This document shows, one piece after another, positions 7,747 to 15,465 of a stretch of DNA of 64,000 nt (position 1 is the first letter of the stretch; the number at the start of each line of letters is the position of its first letter). The notes below the pieces were generated by a model. It made no database searches. It was not told the origin of the DNA and saw only the letters and a program-made list of their open reading frames with translations. The DNA is from an uncultured Carboxylicivirga sp. (GTDB lineage: Bacteria > Bacteroidota > Bacteroidia > Bacteroidales > Marinilabiliaceae). The position numbers and the translations under genes were made by a program. The stretch lies in NCBI GenBank assembly GCA_947491945.1, contig CANLLN010000005.1, positions 62,001 through 126,000 of the forward strand, in the 5' to 3' direction.

Positions 7747-8889
7747 ATGGTTAAAGAATTAGACTTTGATTCGATTCGTCCATACAAAGACGAAGAGATT
7801 CATGAGGTATTTGAGCGCTTGATAAATGAGGCCGACTTTTTAGGGCTGATCAACTTTCTCTACCCGAACTTTTCTACCGAAAACTTCCTGAACAAGCTAC
7901 TTAGCATTAAATCGATACAAGAATTTCAAACGGAAATTATTTATCCGTATGTGAAAGAAGTATTACGAACCACCACCAAAGGTATTACCCACTCGGGACT
8001 CGATAAACTGGATCCCAATGGTCACTACCTGTTCATTTCGAACCACCGCGACATTGTGCTCGACTCGGCCATACTGAACATACTGATGGTGGAGAATGAT
8101 TTTAACACCACGGAGATAGCCATTGGCGACAACCTGCTGATCTATCCGTGGATTACCGATTTGGTAAAACTCAACAAATCTTTTATTGTGCAGCGCAACC
8201 TGCCTGTGCGCCAGATGATGGAGAGTACAAAGCGCCTTTCGGCCTACATACGCCAAACGCTTACCCAAAGGGGGCAAAGCATTTGGATTGCCCAGCGCGA
8301 AGGTCGTTCCAAAGATGGGGATGACCGCACCCAGGTAAGCCTGCTAAAGATGCTAAACATCAGTGGTGATGGGGATTTCATTCAGAACTTTAGCGAAATA
8401 AACATCGTTCCACTATCCATTTCATATGAATATGATCCTTGTGATTACCTGAAAGCACTGGAATTTCAGATGAAACGTGATAATCCGGATTATAAAAAGT
8501 CGGAAGCGGATGACCTGAAACACATGGGCGCCGGTTTGCGTGGCCGCAAGGGACGCGTTCACTTTGGTTTTGGAACACCCATAAATAGTGAGCTTCAAAC
8601 GCTTAAAGATTGCAATAAGAATGACCAGCTGCAGGGACTTGCCGAACTTATAGACAAGCAAATACACAAAAACTACAAGTTCCACCCGGGCAACTTCATT
8701 GCGGCCGATCTGATCTCCAACGATCAACGCCACAAGAACAAATATTCCGACGAGGACAAAAGTACATTTTTGGCTTATCTGGATGAGCACCTTTCGCGCA
8801 TCGATGGCGATAAGGGTTTTCTGCACAACAGCCTGCTGGAGATGTACGCCAACCCGGTGAAAAATTTTTATACCAACGATGATCAATAG
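7747..8889 (+). CDS. 1-acyl-sn-glycerol-3-phosphate acyltransferase-like protein
   Basis: This 380-residue PlsC-superfamily protein probably transfers an acyl chain in phospholipid or lipid A/ornithine-lipid synthesis at the inner membrane. The catalytic block is SNHRDIVLDSA (H100, D106), followed by a WIAQREGRSKDGDD block corresponding to the glycerophosphate-binding EGxR motif. The spacing between His and the later Asp is H-x5-D rather than H-x4-D, although D102 is also nearby. No transmembrane helix is obvious. The start at 7747 is chosen because a consensus promoter sits 23 bases upstream; an open frame continues up to 7606 without conserved features. A terminator follows at 8896. Confidence 0.75.
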   Translation: MVKELDFDSIRPYKDEEIHEVFERLINEADFLGLINFLYPNFSTENFLNKLLSIKSIQEFQTEIIYPYVKEVLRTTTKGITHSGLDKLDPNGHYLFISNHRDIVLDSAILNILMVENDFNTTEIAIGDNLLIYPWITDLVKLNKSFIVQRNLPVRQMMESTKRLSAYIRQTLTQRGQSIWIAQREGRSKDGDDRTQVSLLKMLNISGDGDFIQNFSEINIVPLSISYEYDPCDYLKALEFQMKRDNPDYKKSEADDLKHMGAGLRGRKGRVHFGFGTPINSELQTLKDCNKNDQLQGLAELIDKQIHKNYKFHPGNFIAADLISNDQRHKNKYSDEDKSTFLAYLDEHLSRIDGDKGFLHNSLLEMYANPVKNFYTNDDQ

Positions 8890-8895
8890 TTGAAG

Positions 8896-8919
8896 GGCGG
8901 ATTTATTTCCGCCTTTTTT
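8896..8919 (+). terminator. Intrinsic terminator after the acyltransferase gene
   Basis: The stem GGCGGA/TCCGCC has a six-base loop and is followed by six T. It is a clear factor-independent terminator. Confidence 0.9.
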
Positions 8920-9024
8920 CTGCTGCGACCAGTGGCCTTTCAACCCCACAAGGTCGAAAACCAATGCTATTGTTTACTGTTTAACTTGAAGCCAATATAG
9001 CTGTAAAAGAGTAATACAGCCCGA

Positions 9025-9032
9025 TACTTTTG
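9025..9032 (+). promoter_or_regulatory. Promoter -7 element for the ABC-F gene, possibly leaderless
   Basis: TACTTTTG matches TAnnTTTG and ends only three bases before the ATG at 9036. The predicted transcript start would coincide with the start codon, which suggests a leaderless or near-leaderless mRNA. Confidence 0.45.
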
Positions 9033-9035
9033 CTT

Positions 9036-10904
9036 ATGATTAATTACTTGTCTGCCGAAAACCTTACGCAACATTGGGGCGACGTACGCCTTTTTAACGA
9101 CATCTCCTTTGGCCTTAACGAAGGACAGAAAGTGGCTTTGATTGCCCGCAATGGCGCGGGAAAAACAACCTTACTAAATATTTTAGGCGGTAAAATACCG
9201 GCCAACGAAGGACGTATCACCCTTCGCTCAGGCATTACCCTGGGCTATCTCCCTCAGGATCCATACCTCAATAAGGCACATACAGTAATTGAAGAGGTTT
9301 TTAATGCAGAAAACGAGGCCGTACAGACCATTAAGGCCTACGAGCAAGCACTGGCACAAAACAATCAGTCGGCACTGGGCACACTCATTGAAAAAATGGA
9401 TGCCCTGCAAGCATGGGACTATGAGCAACGCATTAAGCAAATTCTATCGCAGCTAAAAATAACACGTTTCGATCAGCCTGTTTCTGAACTTTCGGGAGGC
9501 CAGCAGAAGAGAGTTGCCCTCGCCAGCATATTAATCAGCGAACCCGACCTGTTGATACTCGATGAGCCCACCAACCACCTGGACCTTGAGATGGTAGACT
9601 GGCTGGAGCAGTACCTCTCCAAATCAAAAGCCACGCTGCTAATGGTGACGCACGACCGCTACTTTCTCGATCGGGTGTGTAACGAAATTATTGAACTGGC
9701 CGACGAAACCATCTATCGCTATCAGGGCAACTACTCCTATTTCTTACGAAAGAGGCAAGAGCGTCTGGCCAATAAAAAGGCCGAGGTGGAGAAAGCGCGT
9801 AATCTGCTCAAAACCGAGCAGGACTGGATGAATCGCATGCCCCAGGCTCGCGCCACCAAAGCCAAATACCGCATCGATGCCTTTCATGAACTGAAAGATA
9901 AGGCCCATCAAAACCTGAATGAACAAAACCTTGAATTGGGCATTGCTCAGGCACGCCTGGGTAAAAAAGTAGTGAACCTGCACAACGTCAGTAAAGGCTT
10001 CGATCAGGTGTCCCTTATCAAAGATTTCTCCTATAAGTTTGCCCCCTACGAAAAAGTGGGTATCGTAGGAAAGAATGGAACAGGTAAATCTACGTTTCTG
10101 AATATACTCACCGGCGCCTTGCAAACTGATGCCGGCGAGATAGAGATCGGCGAAACAGTGGTGTTTGGCTATTATCGACAGGAGGGAATTACCATTGATG
10201 ATAATAAAAAGGTGATAGAGGTAATTTCTGACATTGCCGATGACATTGCCTTGGGCGAAGGCAAACGCATGTCGGCTGCCCAATTCCTGCGCTACTTCCT
10301 CTTCCCCAACGAAATGCACTATGTGCAAGTAAATAAACTGAGTGGCGGAGAGAAAAAACGCCTGCTGCTGATGACCGTGCTGATCAAGAATCCCAATTTC
10401 CTTATTCTGGATGAGCCCACCAACGACCTGGATATCTTCACCCTTAATGTATTGGAAGAGTATCTGAGTAACTTCAAGGGGTGCGTAATTGTGGTATCGC
10501 ACGATCGCTATTTCCTCGATAAGGTAACCGATCATCTTTTTGCCTTTGAAGGCAACTGCCGCATTAAAGATTTTGTGGGCAGCTACTCGGACTATAATAA
10601 GCAAAAGAAAACTGAGGAAAAACAGCAAGTAAAAGCGGTCAAAAAAGAAAAGGCAACACCCAAAAGCAAACCATCATCCTCAACTAAAAAACTGAGCTAT
10701 AAAGAAAAACGCGAGCTGGAACAAATTGAAGCTGATCTGGAAAAGCTGGAAAGCCAAAAAGAAGAACTCCAGAATGCGCTCAACTCAGGCACCCTGGAAG
10801 CCGATGAGCTGGTTAAAAATTCAAAGATATTATCAGAAATCATGGAGTCGCTGGAAGAAAAGGAGATGCGTTGGCTGGAACTGAAGGAAAAAGAAGAAAA
10901 TTAG
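9036..10904 (+). CDS. ABC-F family ATP-binding protein (Uup-like)
   Basis: This soluble ABC-F protein of 622 residues carries two ATPase domains and no membrane part. Domain 1 has Walker A ARNGAGKTTL, signature LSGGQQKRVAL and Walker B LLILDEPTNHLD. Domain 2 has GKNGTGKSTFL, LSGGEKKRLLL and FLILDEPTNDLD. The linker between them is charged, and the C-terminal 90 residues form a Lys/Glu-rich coiled coil typical of Uup. Such proteins act on the ribosome or, for Uup, on ribosome/DNA-junction processes. I use ATG 9036 (MINYLSAENL); a TTG at 9030 is also in frame but overlaps the promoter. It could alternatively be an antibiotic-resistance ABC-F, but the interdomain linker does not look unusually long. 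Confidence 0.9.
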   Translation: MINYLSAENLTQHWGDVRLFNDISFGLNEGQKVALIARNGAGKTTLLNILGGKIPANEGRITLRSGITLGYLPQDPYLNKAHTVIEEVFNAENEAVQTIKAYEQALAQNNQSALGTLIEKMDALQAWDYEQRIKQILSQLKITRFDQPVSELSGGQQKRVALASILISEPDLLILDEPTNHLDLEMVDWLEQYLSKSKATLLMVTHDRYFLDRVCNEIIELADETIYRYQGNYSYFLRKRQERLANKKAEVEKARNLLKTEQDWMNRMPQARATKAKYRIDAFHELKDKAHQNLNEQNLELGIAQARLGKKVVNLHNVSKGFDQVSLIKDFSYKFAPYEKVGIVGKNGTGKSTFLNILTGALQTDAGEIEIGETVVFGYYRQEGITIDDNKKVIEVISDIADDIALGEGKRMSAAQFLRYFLFPNEMHYVQVNKLSGGEKKRLLLMTVLIKNPNFLILDEPTNDLDIFTLNVLEEYLSNFKGCVIVVSHDRYFLDKVTDHLFAFEGNCRIKDFVGSYSDYNKQKKTEEKQQVKAVKKEKATPKSKPSSSTKKLSYKEKRELEQIEADLEKLESQKEELQNALNSGTLEADELVKNSKILSEIMESLEEKEMRWLELKEKEEN

Positions 10905-10995
10905 AACGCATGGCTAGTACTCACCTGGATGGGTCGAGCCAGGGCTCTTTAAATAAGAATGTTTGGATTTAGCCCGTCCAGATAAGGTAAAATGC

Positions 10996-11003
10996 TATAT
11001 TTG
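10996..11003 (+). promoter_or_regulatory. Promoter -7 element for the sensor kinase
   Basis: TATATTTG is a perfect TAnnTTTG match 17 bases before the ATG at 11021. It rules out the in-frame GTG at 11003 as a plausible start. The upstream gap (10905-10995) contains an imperfect long-range stem CTGGATGGGT/GCCCGTCCAG, which may terminate the ABC-F transcript. Confidence 0.55.
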
Positions 11004-11020
11004 TGATAGTTTACCTAATT

Positions 11021-13075
11021 ATGCTGAGAAAAATACGCATACTAATAACCTTACTCGCCCTAGTATTGACCAGGCAAGCTCTGGCAATGCCGGGGCAAAC
11101 CATAAAAGTGGGTGTCCACAATAATCCACCCCTCTGCAGCATAGACTCTTCAAAGCAGGCACAAGGAATTTTTATCGATATCATTAACGAGGTAGCCGCT
11201 ATTAATCGCTGGAAGGTGCAATATGTGCCCTTGAGTTTTGCCGAAGGAATAAAAGCCATACAATATGGTAAAGTCGACCTGCTTACCACCGTGGCAAGGA
11301 CTAAAGAGCGCGAAAAGACTGTATATTTCAATAGCGAGTCCATCTTCACCAACTGGGGCATCGTATACAGCACTAAATCGGTCAGCATCGAGAGCATCAC
11401 CGATCTGGAAGGCAAAGTACTGGCGCTGGAGAAGAGTGACATACATGCACGGGCACTCACCCTCTTACTCAAGGATTTTAATGTGAAGGCAAATATTGTA
11501 TGGTGCGATAACATAAACACCATATTTAAAAAGTTGCGCAACAACGAAGTAGATGCTGGGGCTGTCAATAAAATATTTGGTTATCAGCAAAACCTTGATC
11601 AACAACTAAGAGCGACACCCATTATTTTTAACCCCGTAAATATTCACATTGCCGGAGGCCCACTCTCCAGACCACTGCTAAACGATTTGGATCAGGCGCT
11701 GCTACACCTTAAAACAACGCATCCAGCCTTCTACCAAAACACCATTAACCAATGGCTGAGCAAAGAAGCAAAAACGGGCCCACAATGGATTTATAATTCA
11801 CTCTACACCTTGTTGGTGTTGACCATTATCTTGTCCATCATCCTTTTCTTCCAGCGTAATCTGGTAAAGAAACGCACCAACCGTCTGCACGAAGCCGAGA
11901 AAATTGGAAAACAACGGGCCAAAGCCATCCGGCAGATTGAGCACGAAAAGGCATTGATTCTAAACAGCCTGGAGGAGCAGGTGATATTTATTGACAACGA
12001 CTACAACCTTGTGTGGGCCAACGATGCCTTTAAAAAGAGCCATGACGTGCCCTTTGAAAAACTGGTGGGTAAAAAATGCTATGCTGCCTATTTCAATCGT
12101 AATACCCCTTGTAATTTCTGCCAATATGATAATTGCCTAAAAACTAACAGGACTGAGGTAAGGGAACACATCAGTAACACATCGGGTAAAATATTCACTC
12201 ATAAAACCCACCCGGTCTATGATGCCGACCAAAATCCCATTGGCTTTGTAGAGATTCTATCAGACATCACCGATAAAAAGAAACACGAAGAAGAGCTGGT
12301 GGCTGCCAAGGAGAAAGCAGAACAGTCAGATTATCTAAAATCGGCTTTTCTCGCCAATATGTCGCACGAGATACGCACACCCATGAATGCCATCATCGGC
12401 TTCTCGGAGTTATTGGACGATGACAGCCTCACCAGCGCAGAAAGAAAAAGTTACCTCAACATCATCCAGTCCAACGGCAATCAACTACTCAAACTCATCT
12501 CCGACATACTTATTTTCTCACAAATCGAATCAGGTCATATTGAGCTGCAATACAGCACTATCAAGATTATGGACTTCCTCGAAAGTATCTATCAGCAATT
12601 TGAGAGTGAGGTAAGCAAACTTAATAAACGTCTCACCATCCACTTACTCGCGGAGATAGAAAAAACGCTTGAAATGGATACCGATATAGTTAGGCTTAAG
12701 CAAGTGATTTTTAACCTGCTTACTAACGCTATTAAATTTACCGATGAAGGCAGTATTACACTGGGTGCTTCTCGCCGGAAAAATACACTCATCATCTTTG
12801 TTAAAGATACAGGCATTGGCATCCCCCACAACCAGCAGGAGGAGGTATTTAAGCGTTTCTCGCAAGTAAGCAACAACCAAATGCGAAAAGCTTCAGGCTC
12901 AGGATTGGGCCTTACCATAGCCAATGATTTAAGCAAACAGCTGGGGGGACACATCACACTGGAATCAACCCCCGGGTATGGCAGTACTTTCTACCTTCAT
13001 CACCCGCTTCGCCGTACTCAACATACCGATAATAAGACTCTCCATAAAATACCTGTGGCTCCACTTCTAAAATAA
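11021..13075 (+). CDS. Sensor histidine kinase with periplasmic solute-binding domain and Cys-rich PAS
   Basis: This 684-residue membrane sensor kinase begins with a signal/anchor (LITLLALVLTRQALA). A periplasmic family-3 solute-binding domain follows (about 30-255, starting IKVGVHNNPPLCSID), then a transmembrane helix near 262-284 and a cytoplasmic PAS domain (about 310-420). The kinase core has phospho-acceptor H449 in ANMSHEIRTPMN, N-box NLLTNAIKF, G1 DTGIGIP and G2 GSGLGLTIA. The PAS domain holds four cysteines, C353, C364, C367 and C372, suggestive of a metal or Fe-S site. The sensed ligand is probably a small polar molecule such as an amino acid. No response regulator is fused or adjacent, so it is an orphan kinase. 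It is not an ion-channel or transport protein, as no permease genes are nearby. Confidence 0.85.
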   Translation: MLRKIRILITLLALVLTRQALAMPGQTIKVGVHNNPPLCSIDSSKQAQGIFIDIINEVAAINRWKVQYVPLSFAEGIKAIQYGKVDLLTTVARTKEREKTVYFNSESIFTNWGIVYSTKSVSIESITDLEGKVLALEKSDIHARALTLLLKDFNVKANIVWCDNINTIFKKLRNNEVDAGAVNKIFGYQQNLDQQLRATPIIFNPVNIHIAGGPLSRPLLNDLDQALLHLKTTHPAFYQNTINQWLSKEAKTGPQWIYNSLYTLLVLTIILSIILFFQRNLVKKRTNRLHEAEKIGKQRAKAIRQIEHEKALILNSLEEQVIFIDNDYNLVWANDAFKKSHDVPFEKLVGKKCYAAYFNRNTPCNFCQYDNCLKTNRTEVREHISNTSGKIFTHKTHPVYDADQNPIGFVEILSDITDKKKHEEELVAAKEKAEQSDYLKSAFLANMSHEIRTPMNAIIGFSELLDDDSLTSAERKSYLNIIQSNGNQLLKLISDILIFSQIESGHIELQYSTIKIMDFLESIYQQFESEVSKLNKRLTIHLLAEIEKTLEMDTDIVRLKQVIFNLLTNAIKFTDEGSITLGASRRKNTLIIFVKDTGIGIPHNQQEEVFKRFSQVSNNQMRKASGSGLGLTIANDLSKQLGGHITLESTPGYGSTFYLHHPLRRTQHTDNKTLHKIPVAPLLK

Positions 13076-13203
13076 TGCACTACTATTTTATCACCGGACA
13101 AAAGCACGATGCTTACAAGCTATAACTACATCCTGCATTTTATCGTCAATTTATTTTTTTCAGAAAATATTTGCTCACAATTTTTCATTTGCAAATATAT
13201 TTC

Positions 13204-13211
13204 TACATTTG
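13204..13211 (+). promoter_or_regulatory. Promoter -7 element of the aromatic amino acid operon
   Basis: TACATTTG matches TAnnTTTG and lies 20 bases before the leader-peptide ATG. A TTTG-like -33 element is not clean; TTTC at 13183-13186 is the nearest. The predicted transcript start is about 13217, giving an untranslated leader of about 165 nt before pheA. Confidence 0.5.
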
Positions 13212-13230
13212 TAGCCAATTAAACAAAGCA

Positions 13231-13287
13231 ATGATGGCTCACATTTTCTTTTATAACTATTATTATTTCTTTTTTAGCAACAGTTAA
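13231..13287 (+). CDS. Phe/Tyr-rich attenuation leader peptide
   Basis: An 18-codon ORF encodes MMAHIFFYNYYYFFFSNS and stops at TAA 13285-13287. Nine of 18 residues are aromatic (five Phe, four Tyr), with runs YYY and FFF back to back. It lies just after a consensus promoter and just before an antiterminator/terminator pair, upstream of pheA and tyrA. This is the layout of ribosome-mediated attenuation, as in the enterobacterial pheA leader. A ribosome stalled for lack of charged tRNA-Phe or tRNA-Tyr would favour the antiterminator. The combined Phe and Tyr content suits an operon that makes both amino acids. It is too short for normal gene calling. Confidence 0.85.
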   Translation: MMAHIFFYNYYYFFFSNS

Positions 13288-13288
13288 A

Positions 13289-13363
13289 GAGGTGGGCTTC
13301 CTATGATATAAACGAAACGACATAATATATTTTAAAACCCGCCTCATACAGGCGGGTTTTTTT
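13289..13363 (+). promoter_or_regulatory. Transcription attenuator: antiterminator arm plus terminator
   Basis: The terminator hairpin is CCCGCCT (13338-13344)/AGGCGGG (13350-13356), with a CATAC loop and eight T-type bases from 13357. The segment AGGTGGGCTT (13290-13299), two bases after the leader stop, can pair with AAACCCGCCT (13335-13344). It forms nine of ten pairs, including one G-U. That would sequester the left terminator arm. The two structures are mutually exclusive. The stop codon of the leader peptide abuts the antiterminator arm, so a ribosome completing the leader would mask it and allow termination. Confidence 0.8.
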
Positions 13364-13382
13364 ATGACCACAATTCAAAAGC

Positions 13383-14282
13383 ATGACAAAAACTAAGAAA
13401 CAAATAGCTATACAAGGATGGCCGGGCGCTAACCACGAAATTGCAGCCAAAGCCTTTTTTGAGGCGGACGATATCGAGGTAATCCCCTGCCTCACTTTCC
13501 CCGATTTGTTTGAGACCCTAAAAAACAACCGCCAGTGCTATGGTATTATCGCCATTGAAAACACCCTGGTAGGAAGCCTGCTACCCAACTACACCATGCT
13601 AAAAGATAGTGACCTGGTAATTATTGGTGAATACAAGCTGCGCATTAAGCATCAGCTACTGGCACTACCCGGACAGCATATCAGCGATATTCACGAAGTT
13701 TATTCGCACCCCATGGCCATTGCCCAGTGTGAAGCCTTCTTTAAGCAATACCCGCACATTAAACTTATTGAATCAGAAGATACTGCTTTAAGTGCCAAAC
13801 GCATAGCCGACAATCAACAACCTGGCGTGGGTGCCATTGCCTCAGAGCTGGCCGCTGAGATGTATCAGCTTGACACCCTGGCGCACAACATAGAGACCAA
13901 CAAGAGAAATTACACCCGCTTTTTAATAATCTCAGACCGGGGTAAAACAGAGGTAGATGAACTGCTGGATCAGAACAGAGTCAATAAATCATCGCTGGTA
14001 TTTGCGCTGCCGCACGAAGAAGGAAGCCTTTCTAAAATTTTAACCATACTCGCTTTTTATAACATCAACCTGACTAAAATACAGTCGCTGCCCATCGTGG
14101 GTCAGGAATGGGAATACCTTTTTTATGTCGATCTCACTTTTAACGACTACAAACGTTACCTGCAATCACTCGATGCCATCAGGCCCCTTACCAGTAAGCT
14201 TAAGTCGCTGGGCGAGTACGAAGCAGGACGACAATCCTACCCCATCAACAATGGTCATTTAGAAATTGAACAAGCACAATAA
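13383..14282 (+). CDS. pheA: Prephenate dehydratase
   Basis: This enzyme converts prephenate to phenylpyruvate in phenylalanine synthesis. It is 299 residues, a stand-alone dehydratase with a C-terminal ACT domain and no chorismate mutase fusion. The catalytic TRF motif is at 178-180 (NYTRFLII), and the dehydratase signature region includes AIENTLVGS. The ACT domain spans about 205-280, with GSLSKIL. The usual Phe-binding ESRP motif is QSLP here (234-237), which may alter feedback inhibition. It starts 20 bases after the attenuator T tract. The operon continues with an aminotransferase two bases downstream. Confidence 0.93.
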   Translation: MTKTKKQIAIQGWPGANHEIAAKAFFEADDIEVIPCLTFPDLFETLKNNRQCYGIIAIENTLVGSLLPNYTMLKDSDLVIIGEYKLRIKHQLLALPGQHISDIHEVYSHPMAIAQCEAFFKQYPHIKLIESEDTALSAKRIADNQQPGVGAIASELAAEMYQLDTLAHNIETNKRNYTRFLIISDRGKTEVDELLDQNRVNKSSLVFALPHEEGSLSKILTILAFYNINLTKIQSLPIVGQEWEYLFYVDLTFNDYKRYLQSLDAIRPLTSKLKSLGEYEAGRQSYPINNGHLEIEQAQ

Positions 14283-14284
14283 AA

Positions 14285-15463
14285 ATGCAAACACAAACCA
14301 CCATATCGCCGGCCAATCGCATAGGCACCGTAGAAGAATACTACTTCTCCATTAAACTCAAAGAACTGGAGCAGCTGCGCCAGTCAGGCAAAGACATTAT
14401 CAACATGGGTATTGGCAACCCCGACTTGCCACCGGCTCCTGCCGTACTAGCCGAGCTAAACAGACAGAGTGCTGCAGAGGACAACCATGGCTACCAGAGC
14501 TATGTGGGCATTCCCCAGCTGCGCGAAGCCATGAGCGACTGGTACAAAAAATATTACAGCGTTAGCATTAACGCTGCCAATGAGGTGCTTCCCTTGATGG
14601 GTTCCAAGGAAGGCATTATGCACATCACCATGGCCTTTGTAAATCCGGGCGATGGCGTGCTAGTGCCCAACCCCAGTTACCCCACTTACGCCGCTGTGAG
14701 CAAGCTGACAGAAGCCGAGATGATACATTACGATCTGGAGGAGTCAAATCATTGGCTACCCGACCTGAAAGCCCTTGAGCAAAAAGACTTAAGCAAGGTA
14801 AAGCTGATGTGGATCAACTACCCGAATATGCCCACAGGAGCCAATGCCAGTAAAGATTTCTTTGAGCAGGTAATTGCTTTTGGTAAGAAGCACAATATTG
14901 TGATTGTCAACGACAATCCCTACAGCTTTATCCTAAATGATACACCCCAAAGCATCATGTCAGTTGAAGGAGCCCGTGATATAGCCATTGAGCTTAACTC
15001 CCTGAGTAAATCACACAACATGGCCGGATGGCGCGTGGGCATGGCCATTGCCAATCCAACCTTTATCCAGTATATTTTAAGGGTGAAGAGCAATATGGAC
15101 TCGGGCATGTTTAAACCCCTGCAGCTGGCCGCCGCACAAGCGCTTAAGCTGGATGACACCTGGTACAACAATGTAAACAAGGTCTATAGGAAACGTCGCG
15201 TGTTGGTACAGGAAATAATGGATCTGTTAAACTGCCACTACGATGCCAGCCAAACCGGCATGTTTGTGTGGGCACGTATACCCGAACATTATGCCGACAG
15301 TGCAGAGCTATCGGATGAAATACTCTATGGCTGCGATGTGTTTATAACACCCGGCTTTATCTTTGGCGACAAAGGCAAGCGCTATATACGCATCAGTCTG
15401 TGTACCAACGAATCAACCTTACAAGAAGCAAAACAACGCATAAAAACATTAAAAAAGAATTAA
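14285..15463 (+). CDS. Class I/II PLP-dependent aminotransferase (probably aromatic)
   Basis: This 392-residue fold-type I aminotransferase contains NYPNMPTGA for substrate and PLP contacts, VNDNPYSF and the PLP-lysine motif SLSKSHNMAGWRVG. It starts three bases after the pheA stop and ends three bases before the DAHP synthase ATG, so the genes are tightly cotranscribed and probably coupled. Its likely reaction is the last step of phenylalanine and tyrosine synthesis, transamination of phenylpyruvate and 4-hydroxyphenylpyruvate. The sequence resembles the LL-diaminopimelate/alanine-type branch as well, so the aromatic assignment rests mainly on operon context. Confidence 0.85.
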   Translation: MQTQTTISPANRIGTVEEYYFSIKLKELEQLRQSGKDIINMGIGNPDLPPAPAVLAELNRQSAAEDNHGYQSYVGIPQLREAMSDWYKKYYSVSINAANEVLPLMGSKEGIMHITMAFVNPGDGVLVPNPSYPTYAAVSKLTEAEMIHYDLEESNHWLPDLKALEQKDLSKVKLMWINYPNMPTGANASKDFFEQVIAFGKKHNIVIVNDNPYSFILNDTPQSIMSVEGARDIAIELNSLSKSHNMAGWRVGMAIANPTFIQYILRVKSNMDSGMFKPLQLAAAQALKLDDTWYNNVNKVYRKRRVLVQEIMDLLNCHYDASQTGMFVWARIPEHYADSAELSDEILYGCDVFITPGFIFGDKGKRYIRISLCTNESTLQEAKQRIKTLKKN

Positions 15464-15465
15464 AC

